64,000 bases of DNA. Source: Chlamydomonas sphaeroides (Eukaryota; Chlorophyta; Chlorophyceae; Chlamydomonadales; Chlamydomonadaceae). The translations under genes were made by a program, and so were the position numbers. Position 1 is the stretch's first letter. Every line of letters begins with the position of its first letter. Below the pieces are notes generated by a model. That model was not told the origin of the DNA, searched no databases, and saw only the letters and a program-made list of their open reading frames with translations. Shown in pieces: positions 1 to 11,400 of the stretch. Where the stretch lies: positions 1,458 to 65,457 of the forward strand of contig BDDC01000041.1 in assembly GCA_001662425.1 (NCBI GenBank), given 5' to 3'.

Positions 1-69
1 CGATAGCGGCGGTGTGAGTAGGCGGCGAGTCTCCCCCCATCCACCGAAGGTACCGACTGGCCTTCACCC

Positions 70-456
70 CTACGCCGGTTGGACACCTGCGCGGGTCGGG
101 CACCTCTTTCGCCGTGTCCCAACCGATCTCGAGCTTTCGAATGACAGAACACACGCACGCATCCACGTCGACGCTGGCTGGGTGCCAGCATGCTCCCGCA
201 GGAAGGACAGCATGCCGGCCGCCCAGCACTTGCCACAGCCTGCCACGGCCCTACCCACATCAGCAACGAAGGCCTGATGGCATATAGCGCTCCGTCTCTC
301 AACCAGCGAATTCCAGAAGCGAAGCAACAGCCGCGCCCAGTGGGCCTGCAGCGGTTGCTGGGCCAGATCGCGGCACAGGCAGTAACGGGGAGGGCACCGG
401 GCCCCCACCACGCCCTGCATGAAGAGCCGCTGCAGCTTAGTCATAGGGTTGTCCAT
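70..456 (-). mobile_element. possible retroelement protein remnant
   Basis: A 128-residue open frame on the minus strand contains a stretch of the type W-x6-FWN-x-L followed about 30 residues later by a CWAAGM-like segment. Regions of this composition occur in the C-terminal part of LINE-like reverse-transcriptase proteins in volvocine and related algal genomes. No reverse transcriptase catalytic motif (YxDD) is visible in the window next to it, so at best it is a decayed tail. It could equally be a chance open frame in GC-rich DNA. Confidence 0.27.
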
Positions 457-2096
457 GGCCTGAGCCCAAGTCGCACCAACAAAGTCTGGCGCTGTGGGTG
501 TGAAGTGAAGCGACGTGCGCAGGCGATGGTGACGACCAGCCAGGGCGGGGGCGCGCCTTGGTCAGCTCTGGATCACATGCTGCTGCGCTACACACGGCGG
601 GTTGGAGCGGACGTGCAGCGTTTGGCAGGGGTAGACGGCAGGAGCTGTGCACGTGACGGGCCCAGCAGGAGGCAGGGAGCGAGGTACGCTACGGGGGCGG
701 ATGGGCGGGGCGAACGGTGGTGCGGGCGGCGGGGTCTGCTAATCTGGCCTGGATGCTGAACCCTGCCTGGGCCGGGTTGCGGAAGGCCGCGTATGAACGC
801 CCGACACCCCTGCGTGCCCCAGACGACGCGCACCTGGGCCGGCGTGCTGCTAGAAGCCGCCTGCCTAGGCTTGCGCCGCGCTTGCCATCCCCCTCGTCCA
901 CATGCGCCGCCGTGCAGCCGCGGCAGTAGCAACACCGGCAGGCCTGGGGGGACTGCGAAAGGGCGCCCGTGATGCTGACAGCCCCCGCCTCCTGGGCCGT
1001 GCTGCCCTTGAAGCCGAGGACCGCGCAGAGCTCCGCAGGGTGAACGCACGGTTGCAAGAGACTTCCACTGCCGCCCTGCACCTCTTTGCAGCCCGCTGAG
1101 CTGCTGGTGGCGGCAGGGCCAACCCCAGCCGGCAGCCGCAGCGGCCAGGACACGAGGGCGAGGAGCGAGTCGTGCAGGCTTCTTCTACCACATGATTAGG
1201 TAGTCTGCAAGGCACGCGCCACGAACCATAACTTATTTGGCTTACAGCCAACCTCGTAAGCAGTGCCAGGTGTGGGCGGTAGTGAGAACTACCTGTTTGG
1301 GAGTGCTGACGCGTGGCTTACTGTGTAACCTGCTCGCTCCAATCGGCCCATGTGGCCTTCATAGGATCCTGCGTCAAGTGGGGCGTGCAGCTGCGGTGAC
1401 AGGGGAAGGACATCCTCCTGGCGCCAAGCGCCCAACGGCGAGCGGCGTCGCCCTGTGTCGCCGACACGCATGCCCAGGGGCGGCGACCCCTGCAGGTCAT
1501 AACAAGACCTCTTGTGCATAACTCCAGCTTCCCCACAGCCGGGATGGTCTAGTAGCGGCAGTCTGAGTCAAGCGCGCGTTGAAAAAATCGCAAGTATCAA
1601 AGGCTGTCTCGGCATTGTCGCCACTGAGCCGCAGCTCGGAGAGGCTAGCGTCAAACGCAGCCTGTGTGTATTTCTTGAGCTATCGTAGCTGCTATGTCTG
1701 CTTTGCGCCTATTTGCGACAAAATCAGTAACCCAAACCAGGTCTTGAACAGCAACAGCGTGTTGTAGGCGCGTATAAGGGAGGTCAAACTGATGCATGGT
1801 ATAAGTAGAGCTTAAGAATTAATGAAAGCTGTTGGCAAAAACAAATTGGCGCAATCGACAGACACGATGCTTGAGGCAATCTTCCCCCGCGCCTGCGTCC
1901 TTGACATGTTACCACGGAATTATATATATCCACTGTAGGGCACGTAGCCACAAAGTCGCCAGCGTTGCCCGAAGGCGCTGCCTCGCCTCGTCGGGGCTTG
2001 CTCCTGTGTGATAGCACGAGCTAATTGTATCTGATTACCAACTTTGGCAGACAGAACCATCTCATCTTAACTTGCAACTTTGTAGAGCACGTCGCC
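457..2096. other. intergenic region, mostly featureless
   Basis: The overlapping short open frames on both strands look like GC-driven noise; I recognise no protein. The last 500 bases (about 1570-2050) are clearly richer in A+T than the surroundings, with runs such as a TATATATA stretch near 1921-1929, and probably hold the promoter and 5' leader of the downstream gene. Confidence 0.5.
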
Positions 2097-5000
2097 ATGG
2101 ACGCCGAGCCCGAGGGTGGAGGCGACAGCGCCCCATCCTGGACGCTGCTGCGTGGCGGACCCGACGACTCTTGGTCTGTGCTCCATGCCAAGCTCCGGAG
2201 GCTCCGTGTGGTTTGTGAGGTCAGGATGGGCTGTGCGTCGGCAGCTATGGTGTTGCGTCCCCTGGTATATGGCTGCTGACCAGCATGGCCCTCGCAGGCA
2301 TACCGCCAGCGTGTGTCGATGCGGAGCAGCGCTATGCCAGTCGCTGCGCTCGCGGGACCGCCCGTGCCGCTGCCGCTGCCGCTTGACAGCGCCGGCGCCG
2401 CCCCGTCGCTGCAGCGCGCAGACCCTAGCTACTGGCACGCCCCAGCTCCCGAGGCCGACGCCGCTGCACCGCATACAGACGTGGCGACAGCGCAGCCAGC
2501 GTACATGGCTCGTGGCAGCCCCTTCTCCCCGGGCGTGCACGGCGTTCACGGCATTCCTTTCGCGTCGCCTGGCCCCGACGCCACCGTGCACCTCACGCTC
2601 TTCGCTCGCGCCGGCGCAGCTTCGCATAAGCCGGCCGGCAACCACCACGGCAACGGCTGCGCAGCAACCGGCGACTGCACCCGTGACAACCGCCGAGCAG
2701 CCGACCCACATGAACGCGGTGAGGTTGCCGCCGGCGGCCAGGGCCTCGCGGCGCGTGGCGGTCGCAACCTACACCAGGGCCAGCAGGTGCAGCCGCCGCC
2801 GGGCCAGCAGGCCGAGCTCTGCGAGCCGTCGTTCGCAGAGCTCGTGCCACAGTCCGAGGGCGACGAGTGGGTCGGCTCGGTGCAGTTGCGGGCCGCGTCG
2901 GCGCCCGGCATCCCGGCCCTGGGCCGCCAGCAGCTCCCGCCTGGGGCCGTAGGCGCCCACGTCGGCAGCGGCGGCGAGGACAACGCGGATGGCGCCGCTG
3001 CCGTGCCATGCCGCGAGCAGCCGCAACGGCATCAGCAGCCGGCCTTGCAAGCGAGGGCCGCCGCTCACGGCGACAACGCGGGCGTTGGCGCGGTCGCATT
3101 CTCTCAGTCGGGCGCGCCGGCCCTGCTGCTGGGTCCGGGCCCTCGGCTGCCGCTGCTGGGCCCAGGCGTCTGCGAGGGTCCCGGTAATGGCGACGAGGGT
3201 GACGAGGACAACGACGATGATGTTGTGTTTGTGCGGAGCACGCCCGCACCCGCGCCTGGCCCCAGCCTCGGCGCCGGCCCCAGCTTGCAGGGTGGCGCCT
3301 GGCTAGGCTCATCACAGCCCAGCGGCGGCCGCGCTGGCACGCCTAACGTCATCCGGCCCGGCAGCATAGGCAAGGGCCAGCAGAAGAGCATTCTCAGCTT
3401 CTTCCGCGGCCCGGCCGCGGGCGGCGCACCCAGCGGTCGTGGCCAGGGCGCCGTGCGGCTGGCGGCGCTGCGCGGCCAGCAGGCGCCAGAGTCCCTGGCG
3501 TACCAGGCGGGTGCTGGCAGCCAGGAGCCGCGGGGCCAGGGGCCACAGTGTGGCCCACAAGAGCCCGTCGTCGCAAGGCCCGACGCAGGCCACATGGATG
3601 CGGAGCCGGGGGACGAGGGCCCCGACCGAGCCGGGGACGCCGGCACCGACCCGGACGCATCTGCAGCAGCAACGACGCAGCCGCCGCCGCGGCCGCCGGT
3701 GCCGCACGCTGGCGCGCGGCCCGGCGGCAGCCTCTTTGCGGCCAGCCGCGGCGCCGCCGGAGGCTCTGTCAGCGCCTTCGGCGCGGCAGGCGTCCGGGCG
3801 GGCTCCTGCCCCAGCGTCCAGGACTGCCTAAGAGTCGATGGTGGCACGAGTGCGGCCAGCGGCAGCAGCGACGAGGAGGGGGCCCTGGAGGCCGCGGGCG
3901 GCGGCCGCGGCGGCGCCTGCAACTCGCACCGCCCCGGCCGCCGGAGGTTGCGGCGGGCCGGCAGCCGGGGCTTGGGGCCTAATGCAGCGCTGGCGGCCAT
4001 GCCAGGCGGCGCCCTTACGGCCCCTGCCACTTGCGACGACGGCAGCAACGGCGGGCTCTGCGCCCATTCGCGCCGTGACGAGAGCTGCGTGCCAGACAGC
4101 GCTGACGCGACCATGGAGCCGGCAGAGGGCCCGCCGGAGCTGGGGCCGGCGCAGGAGCAGCACGAGGTGGGGCCGCCAGCTCAGCATGCTGGAGCGGAGG
4201 CCGGCGCCGCGCCAGCCGATGGCAGCGCGCAGCACGTCCCGGACTCGCTTTGTGCAGAAGCGAGGGCAGCGGCCGGCGACGGCGCGCCTGATGGGGCCGT
4301 GGGAGGAGGCCCGCGCGGCGTCGCTGATATGGGCGGCTCGGTGGACATGGACGCCGAGGTGGTGCCGGCCACGCCGCTGTCGCTCCTGCAGGCCAGCGAG
4401 GGCGGGGCCGGCCCGGGGCCGCCGGGCTCGGTGGCTGTGCCCGCCAGCGCGTCTGGTGCCGCCGGGGGCCCCGCCGCACACCTGCCGCGACCTGTGGCGA
4501 CGGCGCGAGCAGGGCGTCTGGACGCAGCGACGGCAGGCGGTGACGTAACTCCTGCCGCCGGCTCGCGGCGGCGTCCCGACGTTGCAGCCGACGGCGCCGT
4601 CACGCCCGTCCCAACGGTGCGGTGGCCCAGCGTCGCGCCAGCTTCGGCGCCAGGCACCGGCGCCGCCAGCTGCGACGGCACGCTGCCGCCGCCGCCCGCC
4701 AGCGCCGCCAGCCCGGGCGCGGCGCTCGGCGGCCCGCTTGTCCTGCACCACAGCCCGCCCTCGCGCGCCCCCCGCGACGTGCCCCGCAGCGGCGCCGTCA
4801 CCGCCGCTGCTGCCGACAGCTTGGGCTCCGCTGGCTGGGGCCATGACGAGCTGCTGCATCCGGGCCGGGTGCTGGAGGCCAGCTTCGCAGCAGCTCCGCC
4901 TTGCAGCGGCGCCGGCACCGGCGCTTGCGCCTACCTGGCGTGCCTGGTCGAGCCCGCAGATGACTGCAGCGAAGGCGCCCCGGCGCTGGCGCCGCGGCCC

Positions 5001-6878
5001 GCGACGGCGACTGCGGCGGCAGGGCTAACGGCCGACGCTGGCGCGCCGTCGGGCAGCGGCCGCGATAGGACGCCTCCGCTAGCGCCACGACGGCGGCTGC
5101 CGACGCTGCCGGCGCTGGGCATGCCGCCGTCGCCCACGCCGCGCAGGCGCCACTTGGTGCTGTACGTGTGGGCCCTGCCGCCCTCGGGGCCGCCCAAGCT
5201 GCACAGCGCGCTACCGCTGCTGGCGGCGGCCTCGGGCCCAGCGGCGGCGGCGCTAGGGCTGCACACGCCGACGACGCCGATCGCGTCTGGGCTGGCGGGC
5301 GCGGTGGTATCCTGCGGGGGCGGCCTTGGTCGGCCCCCGCCGCGCCCGGGCCAGGCGTTGAAGCTGCTGGTGGCTCCGGACGGCAGCCCAGCGCTACTGC
5401 TGGCCGGCGGTGCTTTGGAGCCTGCAATCGCGGCGCCGCTGACCCTTGCGACGGCGCAGGATGACGGTGCAGCCGGGGCCCAAGCGCAGGCCGCAGGCCG
5501 GCCCAGCGACCCCGGCGGCGGCGCTGGCGGCAGGGCGTCGATGTCCGTCAGCCCTCCGTCGGCGGCGGCCGCAGTGCATGCTAGCCCAGGCGGTGCCGCT
5601 GCCGCCGGTGCGGGCGTGGCCTTGCTGCGCTACCGAGACGGGGCCTGGGCGCTGTCGATGACGATGATGCCCGCTGCCGCCGCCGGCAGCAATCTAAGCG
5701 CCCGGGGGCCAGACGCCAGCGACGGCGCCGACACCCCCGCCATGTACTGCCTAGCGGCCACGCCGCGCCCCGTGACGGGGGCGGCGCTGGCGCCGCCGGA
5801 CGGCCCTGCCGGAGCCGACGGCCCCAGCGGCGCCGGCGAGGGCTGGTGCTGGCAGGTGTCGGCGGCGGGCGAGGCGGGGCGCGGCTGCGTGTGGCGGCTG
5901 GCGCCTTGCCTGGACCGCGTGCTGGCGCAGGAGCCTCTGCCGCAGGTGCGACAGGGACGGGGGACAGGGCGTTGGCACGAAGGGCACGGGGGGCTGCCCA
6001 TAGCTTGCCCACGCCCCTCCATCCTCACCGCCTCGTCATCTGCTGCCCGGCTGCCCCAAGTAACCTGCAAACCTAGACCATCAACCCTTCGACGCTGAAG
6101 TCCCCGAACCCCTCGGCAGGCGCGCTACAAGCTGCTGGCCCTGAACGACATTGTGGAGCTCGCACCCCTGCCGCACGACCCCGCCCTGCTGCTGGGCGCC
6201 TCCTCGGACGGCTGCGTAGCGCTATGGCACGCGGGCGCCGGCGGCCCCAACCCGCCATGCGCGCCCAGTGCCGGCCCGGCAGCAGCAGCTTGCGCCGCCG
6301 CTCGGCCGCAGCTGCTGACCGTGGCCCGGCCCACCACGGGCTGCCTGCTGCGCTGCCTGCAGCCGCTGCCGACCGCGATGGGGGCGGCGCCGTGGCAGGG
6401 GGCCAGGCCGCACGCTGGTGACCAGGGACCCGGCGCGCCGGCAAGGGGTCGCTGCGGCAGCTTTGCGGAGCGCACGGCGGGCGCTCCGGTCGCGTTCCTG
6501 GCTTTGGTCGCCCTGGGGCACGGGGCGACGGCGGCGGCAGGCGGCGGTGGCAGCGGCTGCGGCGGCTGGAGGGTGGCGCCCGCGCTGCTGACAGCGGAAG
6601 CGCTGGAGGTCGGGGAGGCCCTGGGGGTTGAAGGCGTAGCGAGCGTGGGCGGCGGTGGCTGCAGCGGCGTGGATGTGGTGGGCACTGAGGCTGGGCGGCT
6701 GCTGGCGTGGGACTGTCTGGCGGGAAGGGTGCTGGAGGGCTGGGAGATGCCGGGCCCCGTCACTGCGGCGGCTGTGGGGGGCGGGGGCTGTGGCGGCCCG
6801 GAGCTGGGGGTCGGCGGGGTGTGCAGCAGGCTGTGCGTGGGCGCAGCTGGCGGTCGCGTGCTGCTGGCGCGGATGTGA
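2097..6878 (+). CDS. large disordered protein with PIP box, SIM-like motif and C-terminal WD40-like region
   Basis: Model: exons 2097-2207, 2298-5945 and 6120-6878, all in phase, giving 1505 residues. The N-terminus (residues 15-45) could form a short amphipathic helix across the first junction. Residues 50-1000 are Ala/Gly/Pro-rich and probably disordered. Inside lie an acidic patch followed by VVFV (3222-3233), which fits a SUMO-interaction motif, and QKSILSFF (3381-3404, residue 399), a textbook PCNA-interacting PIP box. From about residue 1000 hydrophobic strands appear, and the last exon has WD-like repeats (LLLGASSDGCVALW, then LLAWDCLAGRVLEGW). The layout of a short N-terminal helix, long disordered middle and terminal propeller resembles PALB2, but similarity is weak. 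A CAF-1-like or other replication/repair scaffold is an alternative. Nuclear location and a PCNA link are inferences from the motifs. Confidence 0.72.
3381..3404 (+). other. PIP box (PCNA-interacting motif) within CDS 2097-6878
   Basis: The codons read Q-K-S-I-L-S-F-F, matching Q-x-x-[ILM]-x-x-[FY]-[FY] exactly. The flanks (GKGQ before, RGP after) contain the basic residue often seen next to PIP boxes. The surrounding protein is low complexity, so conservation of the motif would have to be checked in relatives. Confidence 0.6.
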
Positions 6879-7349
6879 GGTGGCAGTGGTGCCACCGCCA
6901 ACTGCCAGGTGGCCCGGCTTGCAGTGGTGTTGGCTGTGTGGGCGGTGGGCAGGGCGTTGCGGGTGGGGGAAAGGTGGGTGGCAGCTGGCATGTGTCATCG
7001 CCGCGGTTCTGGGGGTGCGCGGAGGCATGGTCGCCTGATCGGTGAAACATCTATCATGCGGTACCGGCACGTGTCTGGGCTCCGGTGCTACGGTGGCTAC
7101 CATGGTGGTAGCGCCTGTGACCGCATTATGACCCACCGTGCGGTCTGGTCTGGGTGGCCTCGTCTTGGGGCGAGCCATGCACCCATACGCAGCTAAAAAG
7201 ACTTCAGGGCTCGGGTTGCTGCTGTGACGGCATCCTGCGCCTGGATCAGCTGGACGTTACATCATGCAGGTAGGGCGAGTTGCCGCTCGCTGGCTTGGCT
7301 TCCAGCAAGGCTGCCGCGCAGCTGTCGGCACGGCCGTGCGATGCAGGGG

Positions 7350-7397
7350 AGATGCGTCCAGGTGCGATGCGATGCGTCCTGGTGCGATGCGTCCAGG
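7350..7397. repeat. short tandem repeat, GATGCGTCC(A/T)GGTGC type
   Basis: Three imperfect copies of a roughly 15-base unit (GATGCGTCCAGGTGC with an extra GATGC in the middle copy) lie head to tail. No coding role is evident. Confidence 0.6.
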
Positions 7398-8283
7398 CGT
7401 CCGGGACTCACTTGCAGACTCAAGGCATGCTTCTTCATGGTTGCACCCCGAGGGCGTCTGCCGGCCGCCGCGCGGTGCCCGACCACAGCGCCGCCGTCAA
7501 CCGACTCAAAGCTCGCCTTCCACGGGCGGGGCTCCACCTCACACGCGCCAGCCTGGCTCCCTTATTGACTCCATGCGGAGCCCCCTATGCACGCTAGAGC
7601 CAGGCCGCGCACGTCCCACAACCCACGCCACCCGGCCGCCGACCGTCCTCCAACGCCACGGCGGACGGCACGCGCTGCCGCCACGCCAGCAACGGCAGCA
7701 TTCGCGAATCGGCCCAGAGCCCGGGGCCGCCTTTACGCCTGTGCCGCCTGCCCGTCAAGAGACTTGGTGCCACGGCGGCAAGGCTTTTAGTCACTTCGCA
7801 CCGGCCGAGCGTTCCAGCCTCTCGCAGCATGCTGCCATACAGCCAGTGAGCCTGAGGTCCCAAATCCGGTCCGCCCAACAAATGGCGTCGGGCCTGCACG
7901 CATATACCGGTAGCCTTACCATTGTCGAACATCGTCGCAGCCACGTCCTAACAAGCCTACCCAACTGCCCACCGACACAGTCGAAAGAAGCACCCGGCAA
8001 GAGCTCAAGAGCGCAATGCACGCATAGGAAAGAACACCCACCGCAGGCGGACACGATGCCGGGCCCCCGCGCTCCACGGAACGCTGCCGAACCTGGCCCA
8101 CCCCGCCCTACGCGCCCAACATAGGGCGGGCTGCCCCATCGTCTTAACTACACCACCTAGCACGCGCAGCAGGAACCTTCCCGTGCAAGGATGGCCCACC
8201 GCACCCCTAGCCCCACAACCCCGCGCTGCTCCATCCCACGCTGTTCCCCACCCGCCAAGCCTTTGTACCGTACGCAGCGACGC

Positions 8284-8375
8284 CGCGCCCACCAGCTGGG
8301 CCGCAGGCGCCGCGCCGCGCCGCGCCCACCAGCTGGGCCGCAGGCGCCGGCGCCGCGCCGCGCCCACCAGCTGCC
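8284..8375. repeat. 37-38 bp tandem repeat, about 2.5 copies
   Basis: The block CGCCCACCAGCTG recurs at 8286, 8323 and 8361, with GGCCGCAGGCGCC between the copies. It lies just past the stop codon of the minus-strand hydrolase-like gene, so it is probably in its 3' UTR. Confidence 0.65.
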
Positions 8376-8407
8376 GCCGCCCTGCCCCTACCCCTGCAGC
8401 TGGAGCT

Positions 8408-11400
8408 TTACGCCCGTGCAAACACCGGAGCGCCGCCGTACGCGCTGCCGCCGCCGCTGCCGCCCGCTGTGGACGCGGCGGCGGCGGCGCTGCACAGCAC
8501 CTCGCCGCAGAAGCCCACCAGCTGCGTTAGCAGCGCGCCCGGCGCCTCCTCGTGCGACAGGTGGCCGCAGTCGGCTAGCACCGCCAGCCGCGCGTGCGGC
8601 AAATCGGCCAGCAGCGCCTCCGACTTGGAGGGCGGCACGATGCGGTCGTGCTCGCCTGGCGGCAGGGCATGCGATCAGGCAGCAGGGCGTGCGATCAGGC
8701 ATCCATCAGTTGTGCGTGGGATGGTGGTTGGCAAGCAGCCGAAGCCGAGGCCCGATGAGGGCAGAGCAGCTGCACACAACATGGCGCGGAGGTCCGGCGC
8801 AGCTCACCCGTGGCAATGAGCGCGGGCACGGCCTGCACGCTGGTGAAGTAGGCGGGCAGGTCGCCCTGGCACGCGTCCTTGCGCTGCCGCGTCGTCTCGA
8901 TCAGCGCCGCGTCCCAGCCCTCCACGCGCAGCGGCGTCTTGTACAGCTCCAGCACCTGCGGGGCCCGTGGCGGAAACCTAGCGTCACACACAGCAACTCC
9001 GTCGGATAAAGCTGGGTCGGGCCAGGAACCCTGGCCTGCAGTGGAACCGGGCGCTGACCTGCCCGTCTCCCCCTGCCCAACGCGGCGTCCTACGCGGCGT
9101 CCTCGACCTGCACCCAGCATGCGCCTTCTGCCTGCGTGGTTTTCCCCAAGGCCTGCCCTTCCCGCCCTGCCACAGGGGGCCTGCCTGCGGCCTCGACCCG
9201 TTCTCCATCCATGGCGCCATGAACCAGCCGCGCCTCACCTCGCTCGTGAGCTTGTCGGTGTTGTGCCAGGCCCGGCGGTTGGCCACCTCGCCCACCTCGG
9301 TCCGCAGCAGTGGCCGCAGGATGGCCCGGCCGAGCTGGCTGCGCGCCAGCAGCCGCGAAAAGGCCGGCCCGATGACGCCGCTGAGGTTGGGGTGCAGCAA
9401 CGCCAGCCCCAGCACGACCGGCAGCGGCGGCGCAAAGCTGCTCGCGGGCGAGGCCGCCTCCCAGCCGTCCGAGGAGCGGGCCGAGGCGCCGCTGGGTTGG
9501 AAATGGGAACGTGGACCGGGGCGGTGTCAGGACTCGGTCTCGATAGGCCCAGCGGGCAGCACCGCGCCAAAAGCCGCTGCCGCCCATTCCCCATTCTCCA
9601 GCCACTCCACCCCATGGGGCACCGCGCCTTGCCATGTTCCCTGCACGCCAGCCCTCACCTGAGGCCACCCACGACCACCGGCCCTGGCCCCGACTGCGCG
9701 CGCCGGTGGTGCGCCGCCGCGCTGATGCCCGCTGCCACGGCGGTGCTGACCGCTCGGACCAGGTCCGGCCCAGGGCCGCCGTGGCCCACCGACGGAGCGC
9801 CCACCGATCCGGGCCCTGGCCCAGCGCCGAGCCCGAGACCCGGCTCTATGTCCCGCTCCCTGTCCGAGGCGTAACCCGAGGGCCCGGAGGAGCCGGGCCC
9901 GGGCCCGCCCGCGGACGGGGCCGGGATGCCACTGCTGTGGTATGGGTGGTGTTGGTATGGGTGTTGGGGTGCGGAGCTGCTGGAGGGGTAGTGCTGGCTG
10001 CCGCTGCGGGAGGGCGGACCGCCTGCGGGCGAGCAGAGGGACGGAGCGAGTCGAGTCAGGGAGCATGGACGCGTGCGCTCGGGCCGGCGCCGCACGCAGG
10101 CACAGGGCGTGTCTGCAGGCACCAACCTGCACACGCGCACGCCTCGGCAACCTACCTGTGGCGGCGCCGCTGCCGTTGCAACGCGCGACCTCATCCGCCG
10201 ATATGACCCCGCGGCACGCCTCCCAGTCCGGTCCAGCTGCGCCCGAGCCCGAGCCCGAGCCGCCCGCCTGCCCCGACCCTAGCAGGTGCGCCGAGCCGCC
10301 AGACAGCACCATTGCCAGGTCGCCGCCGCCCCCCGACCCCGGCCCGGCGGCGGCGTGTGCCACCGCCAGCGCCGGCGAGCAGCCTGACGGCGCCGCCGGG
10401 GGCACTTGGGGTTCGAGGTTGGGCGACGCGGGGGAGCCGCAGAGCAGCTTTGGCGAGCCCTCGGCCGAGGCGGGCGGGCTGCGCGCGTGCTCCATGGGCC
10501 GGCACATGACCGCGGCGGCGGCGGAGGGGTGCTGGTAGGGCGGCGGCGCGTCCTCGTGAGGGTAGTGCGGCGGCGCCACGGGCGCGGGCGGCTGCAGGTA
10601 CACCCCGCCATGCTGGTAGTGGCTGCGGGGTTGAGGCACCGCAAGCACGGAGCAACGTGAGTGGGCTTGAGCTCGCCGCCTGGCCACATTGCCGCTCCCT
10701 GCCGTGGCCGCGCCCCGGGTGCAGCTGCACGGCGCGCCCCCGCCCCCACTCGCAATCCCCAACTCCCCACCCGCCTCACCTGGCCGCAGAGGCCGCCGCC
10801 CGCAGTGTGACCAGGCATCCGTCCGCGTGGGCCACCAGCACCACCTGCCGCAGCATGACGGTTGGGATGGGGGCGTTGGTGAGTACGACACTGCCGGTTG
10901 GTCGGCACGTGCCCAGCCGCCAGACCACGGAACCCAGCCGCCAGGCCCCGAGGCCCACCTGTCGCAGCCCAAGCGCGCCGCACAGCGACAGCAGCAGCTG
11001 CGCCTGGGAGGCCATGGTGTAGGGATTGTCCGCGTCCGTGGCCTTGGGCCGGGACGTCAGGCCTGGGGCCAAAGAAGAGGGAAAGAGTACGCGCGCACGT
11101 CGGCCACGGCTCCCGTGGTCGCGCCTGTGCGCACGGCCGCCGGCTGCGCCGGGCCGGCCCCACAGCGGCCCCCCAAAACCCGAAAGCAAGGCCCCGGCTG
11201 GACGCTGGCCCTGGCTGCGCAGGAGCAGGCGCCCATCCCACGTCCGGCTGGCCGCCGTCCGGGACCTGCAAGGACCAGGGCTTCCACAGGCAGCGGCAAG
11301 CTCTCACCGAATGCCGGCCGGTCAAAGGCGATGACGCGGCACTGGCACTGCAGCGCCAGCGCCTCCATGACATGCCGCCACGCAAACACCCCGCCGCCGA

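Larger units (their letters stand above)
6879..8407. other. intergenic region between convergent genes
   Basis: This holds the 3' flank of the PIP-box protein gene (+) and of the hydrolase-like gene (-). No supported gene was seen. It contains two short tandem repeats listed separately. Confidence 0.5.

Noticed and set aside
2116..2952. Alternative long frames overlapping the start of the PIP-box gene
   Set aside because: They are Arg/Ser-rich shadows; the chosen frame is continuous for 3.6 kb and joins both neighbours in phase.
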